Shown: piece by piece, positions 1 to 5,225 of the stretch
How the letters are laid out: every line of letters starts with the position of its first letter
How positions within the stretch are numbered: the first letter of the stretch is position 1
Assembly (NCBI GenBank): GCA_902489215.1
Contig: CABTZE010000100.1
Span: 1 to 7,448, forward strand
Length of the DNA stretch: 7,448 nt
Direction: 5' to 3'
From: an uncultured Brevibacterium sp.
GTDB taxonomy: Bacteria; Actinomycetota; Actinomycetes; Actinomycetales; Brevibacteriaceae
Notes under the pieces: generated by a model
The model's input: the letters and a program-made list of their open reading frames with translations, nothing else
Told to the model about the DNA's origin: nothing
Database searches by the model: none
Translations under genes and position numbers: made by a program

Positions 1-42
1 GCCCCCCGCCTGGGGCGGCGAGGCGGGCCTCGACGGTCGGGG

Positions 43-1596
43 ATGGCCGACGCCCTGTGGATCGTGTGGGCGGCCTCGGCCGCCTCCGGGCTCCTTCGGC
101 ACACCTTCTTCAACGAAGACGGCCGGGTGTTCAGTGCCTCCGCCGTCATGATCACGGCGGGCGTTGCAGCTGTCTGCGCCGCCGCGGGAGCACAGGCAGC
201 CGTCGCCTACCTCCGCCGCACCTGCCCCGCGGTGCCCAACCGGCGCTATCTGCTCACAGTTCCGGTGCTGATCTTCACCGGTGCGCTCTGGGCGGTTCTC
301 ATCACCCGATTCTTGGGTCTTCCGCTTGCAGTGGTTTCCATCGCCTTCGCGCTAACCGCACTTGCGATCGCCTGGATGAGTCTGAGCCTGTCCATTCAAT
401 GGCTGCAGCTGCCGGCCGGAATGACGCTGTTCGTCGGACTGCTCTTCGCATCCAGTGAACTGACAACCAGCTTTTCACTCACCGTGCTGCTTGCAGCCTG
501 GGGAACATGGGCCGTGGCCTACGCCGGTCACTGGATTCTTGCCCTGCTGCGCCGCAGAGTGCTGGCTTCTCTCATCACCGCCGCGATTGCGCTTGTGATG
601 GCACTGTTCTCACTGCCCTTGGTCACATTCAAGGACACGTGGCTTGATGATCCCAAGCGCGCCGCAACGGGAGCGACGATAGCGATTCTTGCGCTCATGG
701 TGCTCGGCGCCGCGCGTTTCTTCAAGAATCCGCGGCACCGGCTGGGATGTCAGGAAGGCGCCTCCTATCTGGGCGCAATCGCGCTCATGCTGGTGATCGA
801 CGGTTTTATCGACACGCGCTTTGTTGTCCTGTGGCACGTACCCGTCATCGTCGCCCTCACATGGGCTCTGCATCTGGCCCGCCGCGGCAGGCAACAACAG
901 GCCCAGTTCCCTGCAACAGATGAGTTCTTCAACCTCTTCGACCTGCGAATCCTCCTTGCGTGGCTGGTCTTGACGGTGGCGGGAATAGCCGCGGCGACAA
1001 CCGGCCCCGGTTGGCTGACTGTGCTGTTCCTGGCCGACCACGTTGCACTGTTGGTGCTCGGCGCGCTCACATCCCGCCAATGGGCTCTGTGGTGGGGGCT
1101 CATTGCGTGCGCCCTCGCTGTTTTCTGGGGCCTGCGCAATCTTGTATGGCTGGCTCTCGTGCTTCTGGCACTTATGCTGATCGGAATTGTCGTGTGGATG
1201 CTGCTGCGTCCGAAAAAGGAAAAACCCGTACCGGCAGCACTTGCTGGACCACCTCAGCCAGGCGCCCCACTCCAGCCTCACCCGGGAGGCCAGGCACATC
1301 CCGGTTCTGCCCCACAGCAGACTCACAGGCCGGCACAGCACCCTCAACCGCAGTGGCAACAGGGACGCTCCGGGCCGTCCATGCCGCAGCAAACGCCCCA
1401 CCCGCGGGGACAGCAGCCCTCAACAGCACCCCCGCGACGACCGATGCCGCCCGGGCAGCCGCCTCGTCCGCCTCAGCAGCCGGGGCGCCCTCCCCAGCAG
1501 CCGCCTCGGCCCTCTGGTCGCGGCAGACCAGACACCGCTCCGCCGCCCGGGCCGGGCTTCGGGCGCGAAGACGACCATCGAGGTCCCGGCCAGTAG
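43..1596 (+). CDS. Polytopic membrane protein of unknown function with a Pro/Gln-rich C-terminal tail
   Basis: I do not recognise the family. The first 390 residues or so are strongly hydrophobic, with about 10 to 12 probable membrane helices (for example near residues 31-57, 69-90, 94-113, 143-168, 173-195, 209-226, 240-278, 301-319, 322-341, 346-362 and 366-388). The last helix ends in the basic stop-transfer segment RPKKEK. Residues 395-517 form a low-complexity, presumably disordered tail rich in Pro, Gln, Gly and Arg (PPQQPGRPPQQPPRP-like), probably cytoplasmic if the basic residues follow the positive-inside rule. There is no catalytic motif I can name. The start is uncertain. ATG 43 lacks a good Shine-Dalgarno, and the frame stays open leftwards to the window edge, encoding an Arg/Gly/Pro-rich stretch, so the gene may begin outside the window. 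It ends 24 bases before the hydrolase gene and is probably co-transcribed with it. Confidence 0.72.
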   Translation: MADALWIVWAASAASGLLRHTFFNEDGRVFSASAVMITAGVAAVCAAAGAQAAVAYLRRTCPAVPNRRYLLTVPVLIFTGALWAVLITRFLGLPLAVVSIAFALTALAIAWMSLSLSIQWLQLPAGMTLFVGLLFASSELTTSFSLTVLLAAWGTWAVAYAGHWILALLRRRVLASLITAAIALVMALFSLPLVTFKDTWLDDPKRAATGATIAILALMVLGAARFFKNPRHRLGCQEGASYLGAIALMLVIDGFIDTRFVVLWHVPVIVALTWALHLARRGRQQQAQFPATDEFFNLFDLRILLAWLVLTVAGIAAATTGPGWLTVLFLADHVALLVLGALTSRQWALWWGLIACALAVFWGLRNLVWLALVLLALMLIGIVVWMLLRPKKEKPVPAALAGPPQPGAPLQPHPGGQAHPGSAPQQTHRPAQHPQPQWQQGRSGPSMPQQTPHPRGQQPSTAPPRRPMPPGQPPRPPQQPGRPPQQPPRPSGRGRPDTAPPPGPGFGREDDHRGPGQ

Positions 1597-1611
1597 ACTT
1601 CGGAGGCACAC

Positions 1612-1617
1612 AGGAGG
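1612..1617 (+). promoter_or_regulatory. Ribosome binding site of the MBL-fold hydrolase gene
   Basis: A perfect AGGAGG lies only 3 bases before ATG 1621, a shorter spacing than usual. A second GGAGG at 1602-1606 is 14 bases away. No other in-frame start codon lies nearby, so these sites support ATG 1621. Confidence 0.65.
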
Positions 1618-1620
1618 ACT

Positions 1621-2403
1621 ATGGCAGACAGTTCTGAAGAGCAGGCCGGAATCTACGTCATAACAACCGATCCAGCCGCGCTGAACAGCTACCTTGTAGT
1701 CGGCACCAGCCGGGCACTGCTGGTCGACACCGGATCGGGGCCGCGGCAGGCAGACCGCATCTTCGAGGCTGCACGTACGGTTACCGGCCTGCCGATTTGC
1801 GTGCTCAACACGCACGACCACTGGGACCATTTCTTCGGCAACGCCCGCATGCGGGACGCAGGTATAGACGAGTTCTTGGCCAGTGAGCGCTTCGCCCACG
1901 ATCAAGCCGCAAGCGCATGGCTTCAGATGGCAGAAGTACCAGAGGCAGACGAACCGGGCCTCCCGGCCGACCCCACCGAACTCATCATCGAGCCCACACG
2001 AATCGTTGCCCACGGCGACACAGTCGACCTCGGCGGCGCAGTTGTCACAGTTCGCGAATACTCCGGGCACACAGAAAGCGACATCGTCCTGCAGGTGTCA
2101 GATGTGCTCATCGTGGGCGACCTCATTGAAGAAGGGGCTCCCCCGCAGTTCGGCGATGACGCACAGCCCAGCGCGTGGGCACAGAGCCTTCGGGACCTTC
2201 TCGCGATCGACGGGATCAGCGTCTACTGCCCCGGCCACGGCGAACCTGTCGACAGAGCCTTCGTCCAAGCACAGGCCGACGATGTTGCGGCTGTCGCAGC
2301 ACAGCTTGCAAATCCCGAAGCTGACGATCCCGAAGTGAGCCTCCGCCAGGCGCAGCCATTCACGTACCTGCCCTGCACCGGTGCGGCAAAGCGGATCAGG
2401 TGA
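1621..2403 (+). CDS. Metallo-beta-lactamase-fold hydrolase (glyoxalase II-like)
   Basis: A 260-residue soluble protein with the complete MBL metal-site signature. It has the strand motif LLVDTGSG (Asp36), THDHWDH (His65, His67, Asp69, His70), SGHT (His150), VGDLI (Asp167) and PGHGEP (His206). These residues normally bind two metal ions, commonly zinc, that activate water for hydrolysis. No signal peptide or membrane segment is visible, so a cytoplasmic location is likely. The length fits a single-domain family member, with no extra RNA-binding beta-CASP or rhodanese domain. The substrate cannot be read from sequence: thioester, lactone or phosphodiester hydrolysis are all possible. It follows the membrane protein by 24 bases and converges on rplL. 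The C-terminus after about residue 230 is acidic and then basic, and carries no conserved motif. Confidence 0.88.
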   Translation: MADSSEEQAGIYVITTDPAALNSYLVVGTSRALLVDTGSGPRQADRIFEAARTVTGLPICVLNTHDHWDHFFGNARMRDAGIDEFLASERFAHDQAASAWLQMAEVPEADEPGLPADPTELIIEPTRIVAHGDTVDLGGAVVTVREYSGHTESDIVLQVSDVLIVGDLIEEGAPPQFGDDAQPSAWAQSLRDLLAIDGISVYCPGHGEPVDRAFVQAQADDVAAVAAQLANPEADDPEVSLRQAQPFTYLPCTGAAKRIR

Positions 2404-2431
2404 GCGGGGGCGCGTAAAAAGTAGCCCAGAA

Positions 2432-2468
2432 ACAGCAAAACCCCCGGGAAATCCCGGGGGTTCGCTGT
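2432..2468 (-). terminator. Intrinsic terminator after rplL, probably shared with the convergent hydrolase gene
   Basis: The core stem AACCCCCGGG/CCCGGGGGTT (2439-2448 with 2453-2462, loop 2449-2452) is perfect. It is extended by ACAGC/GCTGT (2432-2436 with 2464-2468) across a small internal loop. On the - strand the core is followed by TTTTGCTGTTTCT, a usable U-rich tract. On the + strand the tract is weak, but the symmetric stem sits 36 bases after the hydrolase stop codon and could end both transcripts. Confidence 0.85.
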
Positions 2469-2489
2469 AGAACAGTCAGTGACCGATGA

Positions 2490-2879
2490 TCACTTGAGCG
2501 AGACGGTTGCGCCTGCAGCTTCGAGCTGTTCCTTAGCCTTTTCAGCGTCTTCCTTCGAAGCGCCTTCGAGGATCGGCTTCGGAGCCGAGTCAACGAGGTC
2601 CTTGGCTTCCTTGAGGCCCAGCGAAGTCAGAGCGCGGACTTCCTTAATAACCGGAACCTTCTTGTCGCCAGCGGATTCGAGGATAACGTCGAATTCGCTC
2701 TTCTCTTCAGCGGCACCGCCGGCGTCGCCGCCGCCAGCAGCCGGAGCAGCTGCAGCAGCAACCGGAGCAGCTGCTTCAACTTCGAATTCTTCTTCGAACT
2801 TCTTGACGAAGTCGTTGAGTTCGATGAGGGTCAGTTCCTTGAAAGCTTCGATGAGCTCTTCGGGGGTGAGCTTAGCCAT
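2490..2879 (-). CDS. rplL: 50S ribosomal protein L7/L12
   Basis: The flexible stalk protein of the large subunit. Dimers bind the L10 C-terminal helix and recruit and stimulate the GTPase factors (EF-Tu, EF-G, IF2, RF3). The 129 residues match the usual length. Residues 1-32 form the helical dimerisation domain (LTPEELIEAFKELTLIELNDF). Residues 35-58 are an Ala/Gly/Pro-rich hinge. Residues 62-129 are the globular factor-binding domain with VIKEVRALTSLGLKEAKDLV, which contains the conserved GLKEAK contact surface. ATG 2879 is preceded by GGAAGGA (2890-2896) at 10 bases. The gene follows rplJ by 72 bases, and a hairpin lies in that gap. Several L7/L12 copies are needed per ribosome, so expression has to exceed that of L10. 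Confidence 0.98.
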   Translation of the reverse strand: MAKLTPEELIEAFKELTLIELNDFVKKFEEEFEVEAAAPVAAAAAPAAGGGDAGGAAEEKSEFDVILESAGDKKVPVIKEVRALTSLGLKEAKDLVDSAPKPILEGASKEDAEKAKEQLEAAGATVSLK

Positions 2880-2906
2880 TGTGGCAAAGTCCTTCCATTA
2901 ATGGGT

Positions 2907-2926
2907 CTACAGCTTTTGGGCTGTAG
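2907..2926 (-). promoter_or_regulatory. Stem-loop in the rplJ-rplL intergenic region
   Basis: A perfect 7-bp inverted repeat CTACAGC/GCTGTAG (2907-2913 with 2920-2926) has a 6-base loop. It is not followed by a U-tract on the - strand, so it is not a standard terminator. It lies just upstream of the palindrome CCATTAATGG (2895-2904), which abuts the rplL Shine-Dalgarno. It may be an mRNA processing or stability element or a translation modulator; this role is inferred. Confidence 0.5.
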
Positions 2927-2951
2927 GAAAACCGGGTTGTGGTTATGAAGC

Positions 2952-3476
2952 TCAGGCGGCTTCCGATTCCTGCTTGGCGCGCAGAGCGTCCACGGTGCGA
3001 ACTGCCTTGATGGCAGGTGCGGTGAACGCGTAGGCGGCCTTGTAGAGGCTGCCCTTCATTGCGCCGGCTGCCTTGGCAAGCAGCACCTCGCGGGATTCGA
3101 GTTCCGCCAGCTTCGAAACATCCTCAGCTGTAAGAGCAGCACCGTCGAAGTAACCGCCCTTGATGATCAGCTTGGGATTCGCCTTGGCAAAGTCCCGCAG
3201 GGCCTTCGCAGCGTCAACAGGTTCGCCTTCGATGAACGCGATGGCGGTCGGGCCGTTGAGCAGACCGTCGAACGCGTCAATTCCAGCTTCCTTAGCCGCG
3301 ATGGCCGTCAGCGTGTTCTTTACCACGGCGTAGGTGGTGTTCTCACCCAGCGAACGACGCAGTTCCTGCATTTCGCCCACTGTGAGACCACGGTACTCGG
3401 TCAGCACTGCAGCGGAGGAGTTGTCAAAACGGTTTTTGATCTCCTTTACCGCGGCTGCCTTGTCAAGCCTCGCCAT
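2952..3476 (-). CDS. rplJ: 50S ribosomal protein L10
   Basis: The stalk-base protein. Its N-terminal domain binds 23S rRNA next to L11, and its C-terminal helix carries the L7/L12 dimers. As L10(L12)n it classically represses its own mRNA. The start MARLDKAAAVKEIK at ATG 3476 matches the family N-terminus and has AAAGGAA (3481-3487) 4 bases upstream. The frame is open about 30 codons further upstream, but that sequence belongs to the leader RNA. The 174 residues fit the family. Conserved blocks seen include AAVLTEYRGLTVGEMQELRR (residues 22-41) and YAVVKNTL (49-56). The C-terminal Ala/Lys-rich helix starts near residue 134 and ends in KQESEAA. It is preceded by a regulatory leader and followed by rplL. 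Confidence 0.97.
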   Translation of the reverse strand: MARLDKAAAVKEIKNRFDNSSAAVLTEYRGLTVGEMQELRRSLGENTTYAVVKNTLTAIAAKEAGIDAFDGLLNGPTAIAFIEGEPVDAAKALRDFAKANPKLIIKGGYFDGAALTAEDVSKLAELESREVLLAKAAGAMKGSLYKAAYAFTAPAIKAVRTVDALRAKQESEAA

Positions 3477-3673
3477 GGTATTCCTTTCAATACATCTGTT
3501 GGTTTGCCCAAAACAAAAAGCGCTCCGCATGCAGGTGCGGAACGCTCGGCGTTCGACTGACAGCACAGGTTATGCGCTTTCAGCTTTGTTCTCACCTGCG
3601 TGGGTCACTCTTGTGAGTCTTCGCCGGATCCTGCTACTTGCGCGGCATTTTCCGAGACCGACGGTCTTGGGCA
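3477..3673 (-). ncRNA. L10 leader: autoregulatory 5' UTR of rplJ-rplL
   Basis: The roughly 200-nt untranslated region lies between the predicted promoter and rplJ. Read on the - strand, it contains GCAGGTGAG (segment A, within 3591-3600). A can pair locally with ACCTGTG (B, 3564-3570), closing a purine-rich internal region with GAGAAC and CATAACC that looks like the L10-binding part of known L10 leaders. A can instead pair with CACCTGC (C, 3531-3537) inside the terminator hairpin described separately. A further hairpin GAACGC/GCGTTC (3540-3545 with 3549-3554) overlaps the terminator 5' arm. A short hairpin AGACCG/CGGTCT (3655-3667) lies near the 5' end. L10-L12 autogenous control through this leader is established in other bacteria; here it is inferred from position and pairing. 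Confidence 0.8.
3510..3546 (-). terminator. Intrinsic terminator (attenuator) inside the rplJ leader
   Basis: On the - strand, AGCGTTCCGCA/TGCGGAGCGCT (3536-3546 with 3519-3529) forms an 11-bp stem with one G-U pair and a 6-base loop. It is followed at once by TTTTTGTTTT (3510-3519, the first T also pairing in the stem). This is a textbook Rho-independent terminator 34 bases before the rplJ start codon, so transcripts must read through it to express rplJ and rplL. Confidence 0.9.
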
Positions 3674-3679
3674 GATTCA

Positions 3680-3709
3680 ATAGTAGAGCAGGTCTGCGGT
3701 CTAGCGCAA
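3680..3709 (-). promoter_or_regulatory. Predicted promoter of rplJ-rplL
   Basis: On the - strand, a -35-like TTGCGC (3704-3709) lies 18 bases from a -10-like TACTAT (3680-3685). Each matches consensus at 4 of 6 positions. The start would be near 3673, giving a leader of about 197 bases. The position after the rplA hairpin and before the L10 leader supports it. Confidence 0.55.
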
Positions 3710-3724
3710 ATCCGTGCCCCTTAC

Positions 3725-3767
3725 GAGGCGGAGCTCGCCTTCCCGCTGGGAAGACGAGCTCCGCTTC
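3725..3767 (-). terminator. Long hairpin after rplA, probable terminator without a U-tract
   Basis: GCGGAGCTCG/CGAGCTCCGC (3728-3737 with 3755-3764) continues across one mismatch into CTTCCC/GGGAAG (3739-3744 with 3748-3753, loop GCT). Three more outer pairs reach 3725/3767. The helix of nearly 20 pairs starts 19 bases past the rplA stop. No T-run follows on either strand, so it may be a U-less actinobacterial terminator or an mRNA-stabilising or processing structure. Confidence 0.6.
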
Positions 3768-3786
3768 TGCTCACCTGAGCGCTGGA

Positions 3787-4479
3787 TCAGCGCAGGGAGG
3801 CAACGTCCAGCGGGATGGCCGGACCGTTGGTCGTGGTGAGCGTCGCCTTGGTGACGTAGCGACCCTTGGAGGACGACGGCTTCAGACGTGCGATCTCTTC
3901 GACAGCGGCTTCGAAGTTTTCGCGCAGCTGGTCTTCCGAGAACGAAGCCTTGCCGATGATGAAGTGCAGGTTCGCGTGCTTGTCAACACGGAACTCAATC
4001 TTGCCGCCCTTGATGTCCTGGACGGCCTTTGCGACGTCCATGGTGACGGTGCCGGTCTTGGGGTTCGGCATGAGTCCACGGGGACCCAGAACCTTACCCA
4101 GACGGCCAACCTTGCCCATCATGTCCGGGGTTGCAACAGCAGCGTCGAAGTCAGTGAAGCCTCCGGCTACCTTTTCCAGCAGGTCATCGGAGCCGACGTA
4201 GTCAGCACCTGCTTCGCGGGCAGCTTCAGCACGGTCTCCGGCTGCGAACACCAGGACCGTAGCGGTCTTACCGGTGCCGTGCGGGAGGTTCACGGTGCCG
4301 CGCACCATCTGGTCGGCCTTGCGGGGGTCGACGCCCAGACGGAATGCAACTTCGACGGTCGAGTCGAACTTCGAAACGGCGGTTTCCTTGGCCAGGGCTA
4401 CTGCCTGGTCCGGGGTGTAGTGAGTGTCAGCCGCAATTTTTTCGGCTGCGGCCCTGTAGGCCTTTGAGCGCTTTGCCAT
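3787..4479 (-). CDS. rplA: 50S ribosomal protein L1
   Basis: L1 binds the mobile L1 stalk of 23S rRNA and helps release deacylated tRNA from the E site. In many bacteria it also represses translation of the rplK-rplA mRNA. The 230 residues match the usual length. The L1 family signature is clear at residues 119-142 (GRLGKVLGPRGLMPNPKTGT), as are the N-terminal KAYRAAAEKI and the C-terminal GRYVTKATLTTTNGPAIPLD. The start ATG 4479 is preceded by AAGGAG (4487-4492) at 7 bases. The gene lies 63 bases after rplK; that gap contains only a small GC hairpin GGGCC/GGCCC (4506-4510 with 4516-4520). It is last in the rplK-rplA unit and is followed by a long hairpin. Confidence 0.98.
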   Translation of the reverse strand: MAKRSKAYRAAAEKIAADTHYTPDQAVALAKETAVSKFDSTVEVAFRLGVDPRKADQMVRGTVNLPHGTGKTATVLVFAAGDRAEAAREAGADYVGSDDLLEKVAGGFTDFDAAVATPDMMGKVGRLGKVLGPRGLMPNPKTGTVTMDVAKAVQDIKGGKIEFRVDKHANLHFIIGKASFSEDQLRENFEAAVEEIARLKPSSSKGRYVTKATLTTTNGPAIPLDVASLR

Positions 4480-4542
4480 CTGCTATCTCCTTGCAGTTGT
4501 GGTGCGGGCCGCGCCGGCCCTACCACGCTTGGGTTTGCCTGA

Positions 4543-4980
4543 TCAGGCCTTGATGTCGGTGGTGATGCCCATGGAACGAGCGGTGCCGGCCACGATCTTG
4601 GAGGCGGCGTCGATGTCGTTCGCGTTGAGGTCAGGCATCTTGGTTTCAGCGATTTCGCGCACCTGGTCAGCGGTCAGGTGGCCGACCTTGACGGTGTGCG
4701 GAGTTGCCGAACCCGACTTCAGTCCAGCTGCCTTCTTGATCAGCTGAGCAGCCGGCGGGGTCTTGGTGATGAAGTCGAACGAGCGGTCTTCGTAAACGGT
4801 GATTTCAACCGGAACGATGTTGCCGCGCATGGATTCTGTGGCCGCGTTGTAGGCCTTGCAGAATTCCATGATGTTCACGCCGTGCTGACCAAGGGCAGGA
4901 CCGACCGGGGGTGCCGGGTTAGCAGCGCCCGCCTGGATCTGCAGCTTGATCAGACCGACAGCCTTTTTCTTGGGTGCCAT
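4543..4980 (-). CDS. rplK: 50S ribosomal protein L11
   Basis: L11 binds the GTPase-associated region of 23S rRNA at the base of the stalk, contacts elongation factors, and forms the thiostrepton-binding pocket. The 145 residues are typical. The N-terminal domain shows IQAGAANPAPPVGPALGQHG (residues 15-34), whose prolines (the PAPP run) line the drug pocket. The C-terminal rRNA-binding domain has IAETKMPDLNANDIDAA and ends in the signature GTARSMGI (132-139). I chose ATG 4980 (MAPKKKAVGL) because it matches the family N-terminus and has AAGGA (4986-4990) at 5 bases. The upstream open frame is the leader. A strong promoter and two leader hairpins precede it. Confidence 0.98.
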   Translation of the reverse strand: MAPKKKAVGLIKLQIQAGAANPAPPVGPALGQHGVNIMEFCKAYNAATESMRGNIVPVEITVYEDRSFDFITKTPPAAQLIKKAAGLKSGSATPHTVKVGHLTADQVREIAETKMPDLNANDIDAASKIVAGTARSMGITTDIKA

Positions 4981-5005
4981 GTTGGTCCTTAATCTGGTAG
5001 GTGTT

Positions 5006-5074
5006 CCCACGGTCAGAATGGCCGTGGGCTTTGGACACAGCTGTCCGCTCCGATGAGGGCGGACGGAGTCCAAA
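5006..5074 (-). promoter_or_regulatory. Structured leader of rplK-rplA (candidate L1 operator)
   Basis: Two hairpins fill the leader between the predicted start site and the rplK Shine-Dalgarno. The first has an outer stem TTTGGAC/GTCCAAA (5068-5074 with 5030-5036), an asymmetric internal loop and an inner stem GTCCGC/GCGGAC (5059-5064 with 5043-5048). The second is CCCACGG/CCGTGGG (5022-5028 with 5006-5012) with a 9-base loop. L1 autoregulation at this site is known in other bacteria. I could not identify a clear L1 recognition motif, so the role is inferred. Confidence 0.5.
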
Positions 5075-5081
5075 CCACAAC

Positions 5082-5110
5082 ATTATTCCACGCCCACCCG
5101 GTTTTGTTAA
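5082..5110 (-). promoter_or_regulatory. Predicted sigma-70-type promoter of rplK-rplA
   Basis: On the - strand, TTAACA (5105-5110, 5 of 6 to the -35 consensus) is separated by exactly 17 bases from AATAAT (5082-5087, 5 of 6 to the -10 consensus). Transcription would start near 5075, about 95 bases before rplK. The site lies between the nusG terminator and rplK, as expected for an independent highly expressed ribosomal unit. Confidence 0.8.
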
Positions 5111-5170
5111 ATGCGGGTGGCCGGCGACACATATGACTACCGCGGTTCGGCAGTCATTTCCCACAGATGC

Positions 5171-5209
5171 AAAAAGCGGGTGCCCGGCGCCGAGCCGTGC
5201 ACCCGCTTT
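5171..5209 (-). terminator. Intrinsic terminator after nusG
   Basis: On the - strand, AAAGCGGGTGC/GCACCCGCTTT (5199-5209 with 5173-5183) forms a perfect 11-bp stem. An inner CGGC/GCCG stem sits in the loop, and TTTTT (5171-5175) overlaps and follows the stem. It lies 16 bases past the nusG stop and separates secE-nusG from rplK-rplA. Confidence 0.9.
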
Positions 5210-5225
5210 CAGCGGAAAAGCAAGA

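Noticed and set aside
6..18. Small hairpin CCGCC/GGCGG at the left edge as a terminator of an upstream gene
   Set aside because: It has only 5 pairs and no U-tract, and it lies in a frame that is open into the membrane protein. It is likely chance in GC-rich DNA.
610..1401. A 263-codon open frame on the - strand opposite the membrane protein gene
   Set aside because: The + strand frame has coherent membrane helices and a good downstream neighbour. The - strand product is a His/Gln/Arg-rich mixture without domains.
1435..1530. Tandem DNA repeat in the Pro-rich tail
   Set aside because: CAGCAGCCG-like words recur, but irregularly. The pattern follows from Pro/Gln codon use and is not a clean repeat array.
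960..1663. Alternative + strand frames through the Pro-rich tail, suggesting a frameshift
   Set aside because: The Pro/Gln/Gly composition of the main frame is typical of actinobacterial tails and runs uninterrupted to a stop placed just before the next gene. The other frames run into the hydrolase start.
3477..3566. A 30-residue N-terminal extension of L10 starting upstream
   Set aside because: The extension contains the attenuator hairpin and U-tract and has no family similarity. The ATG at 3476 has a proper Shine-Dalgarno.
3334..4467. A 377-codon open frame on the + strand antisense to rplJ and rplA
   Set aside because: It spans the rplJ start, its leader and nearly all of rplA, and its translation has no recognisable domain. 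The opposite strand encodes unmistakable L10 and L1. It is a by-product of biased codon use.
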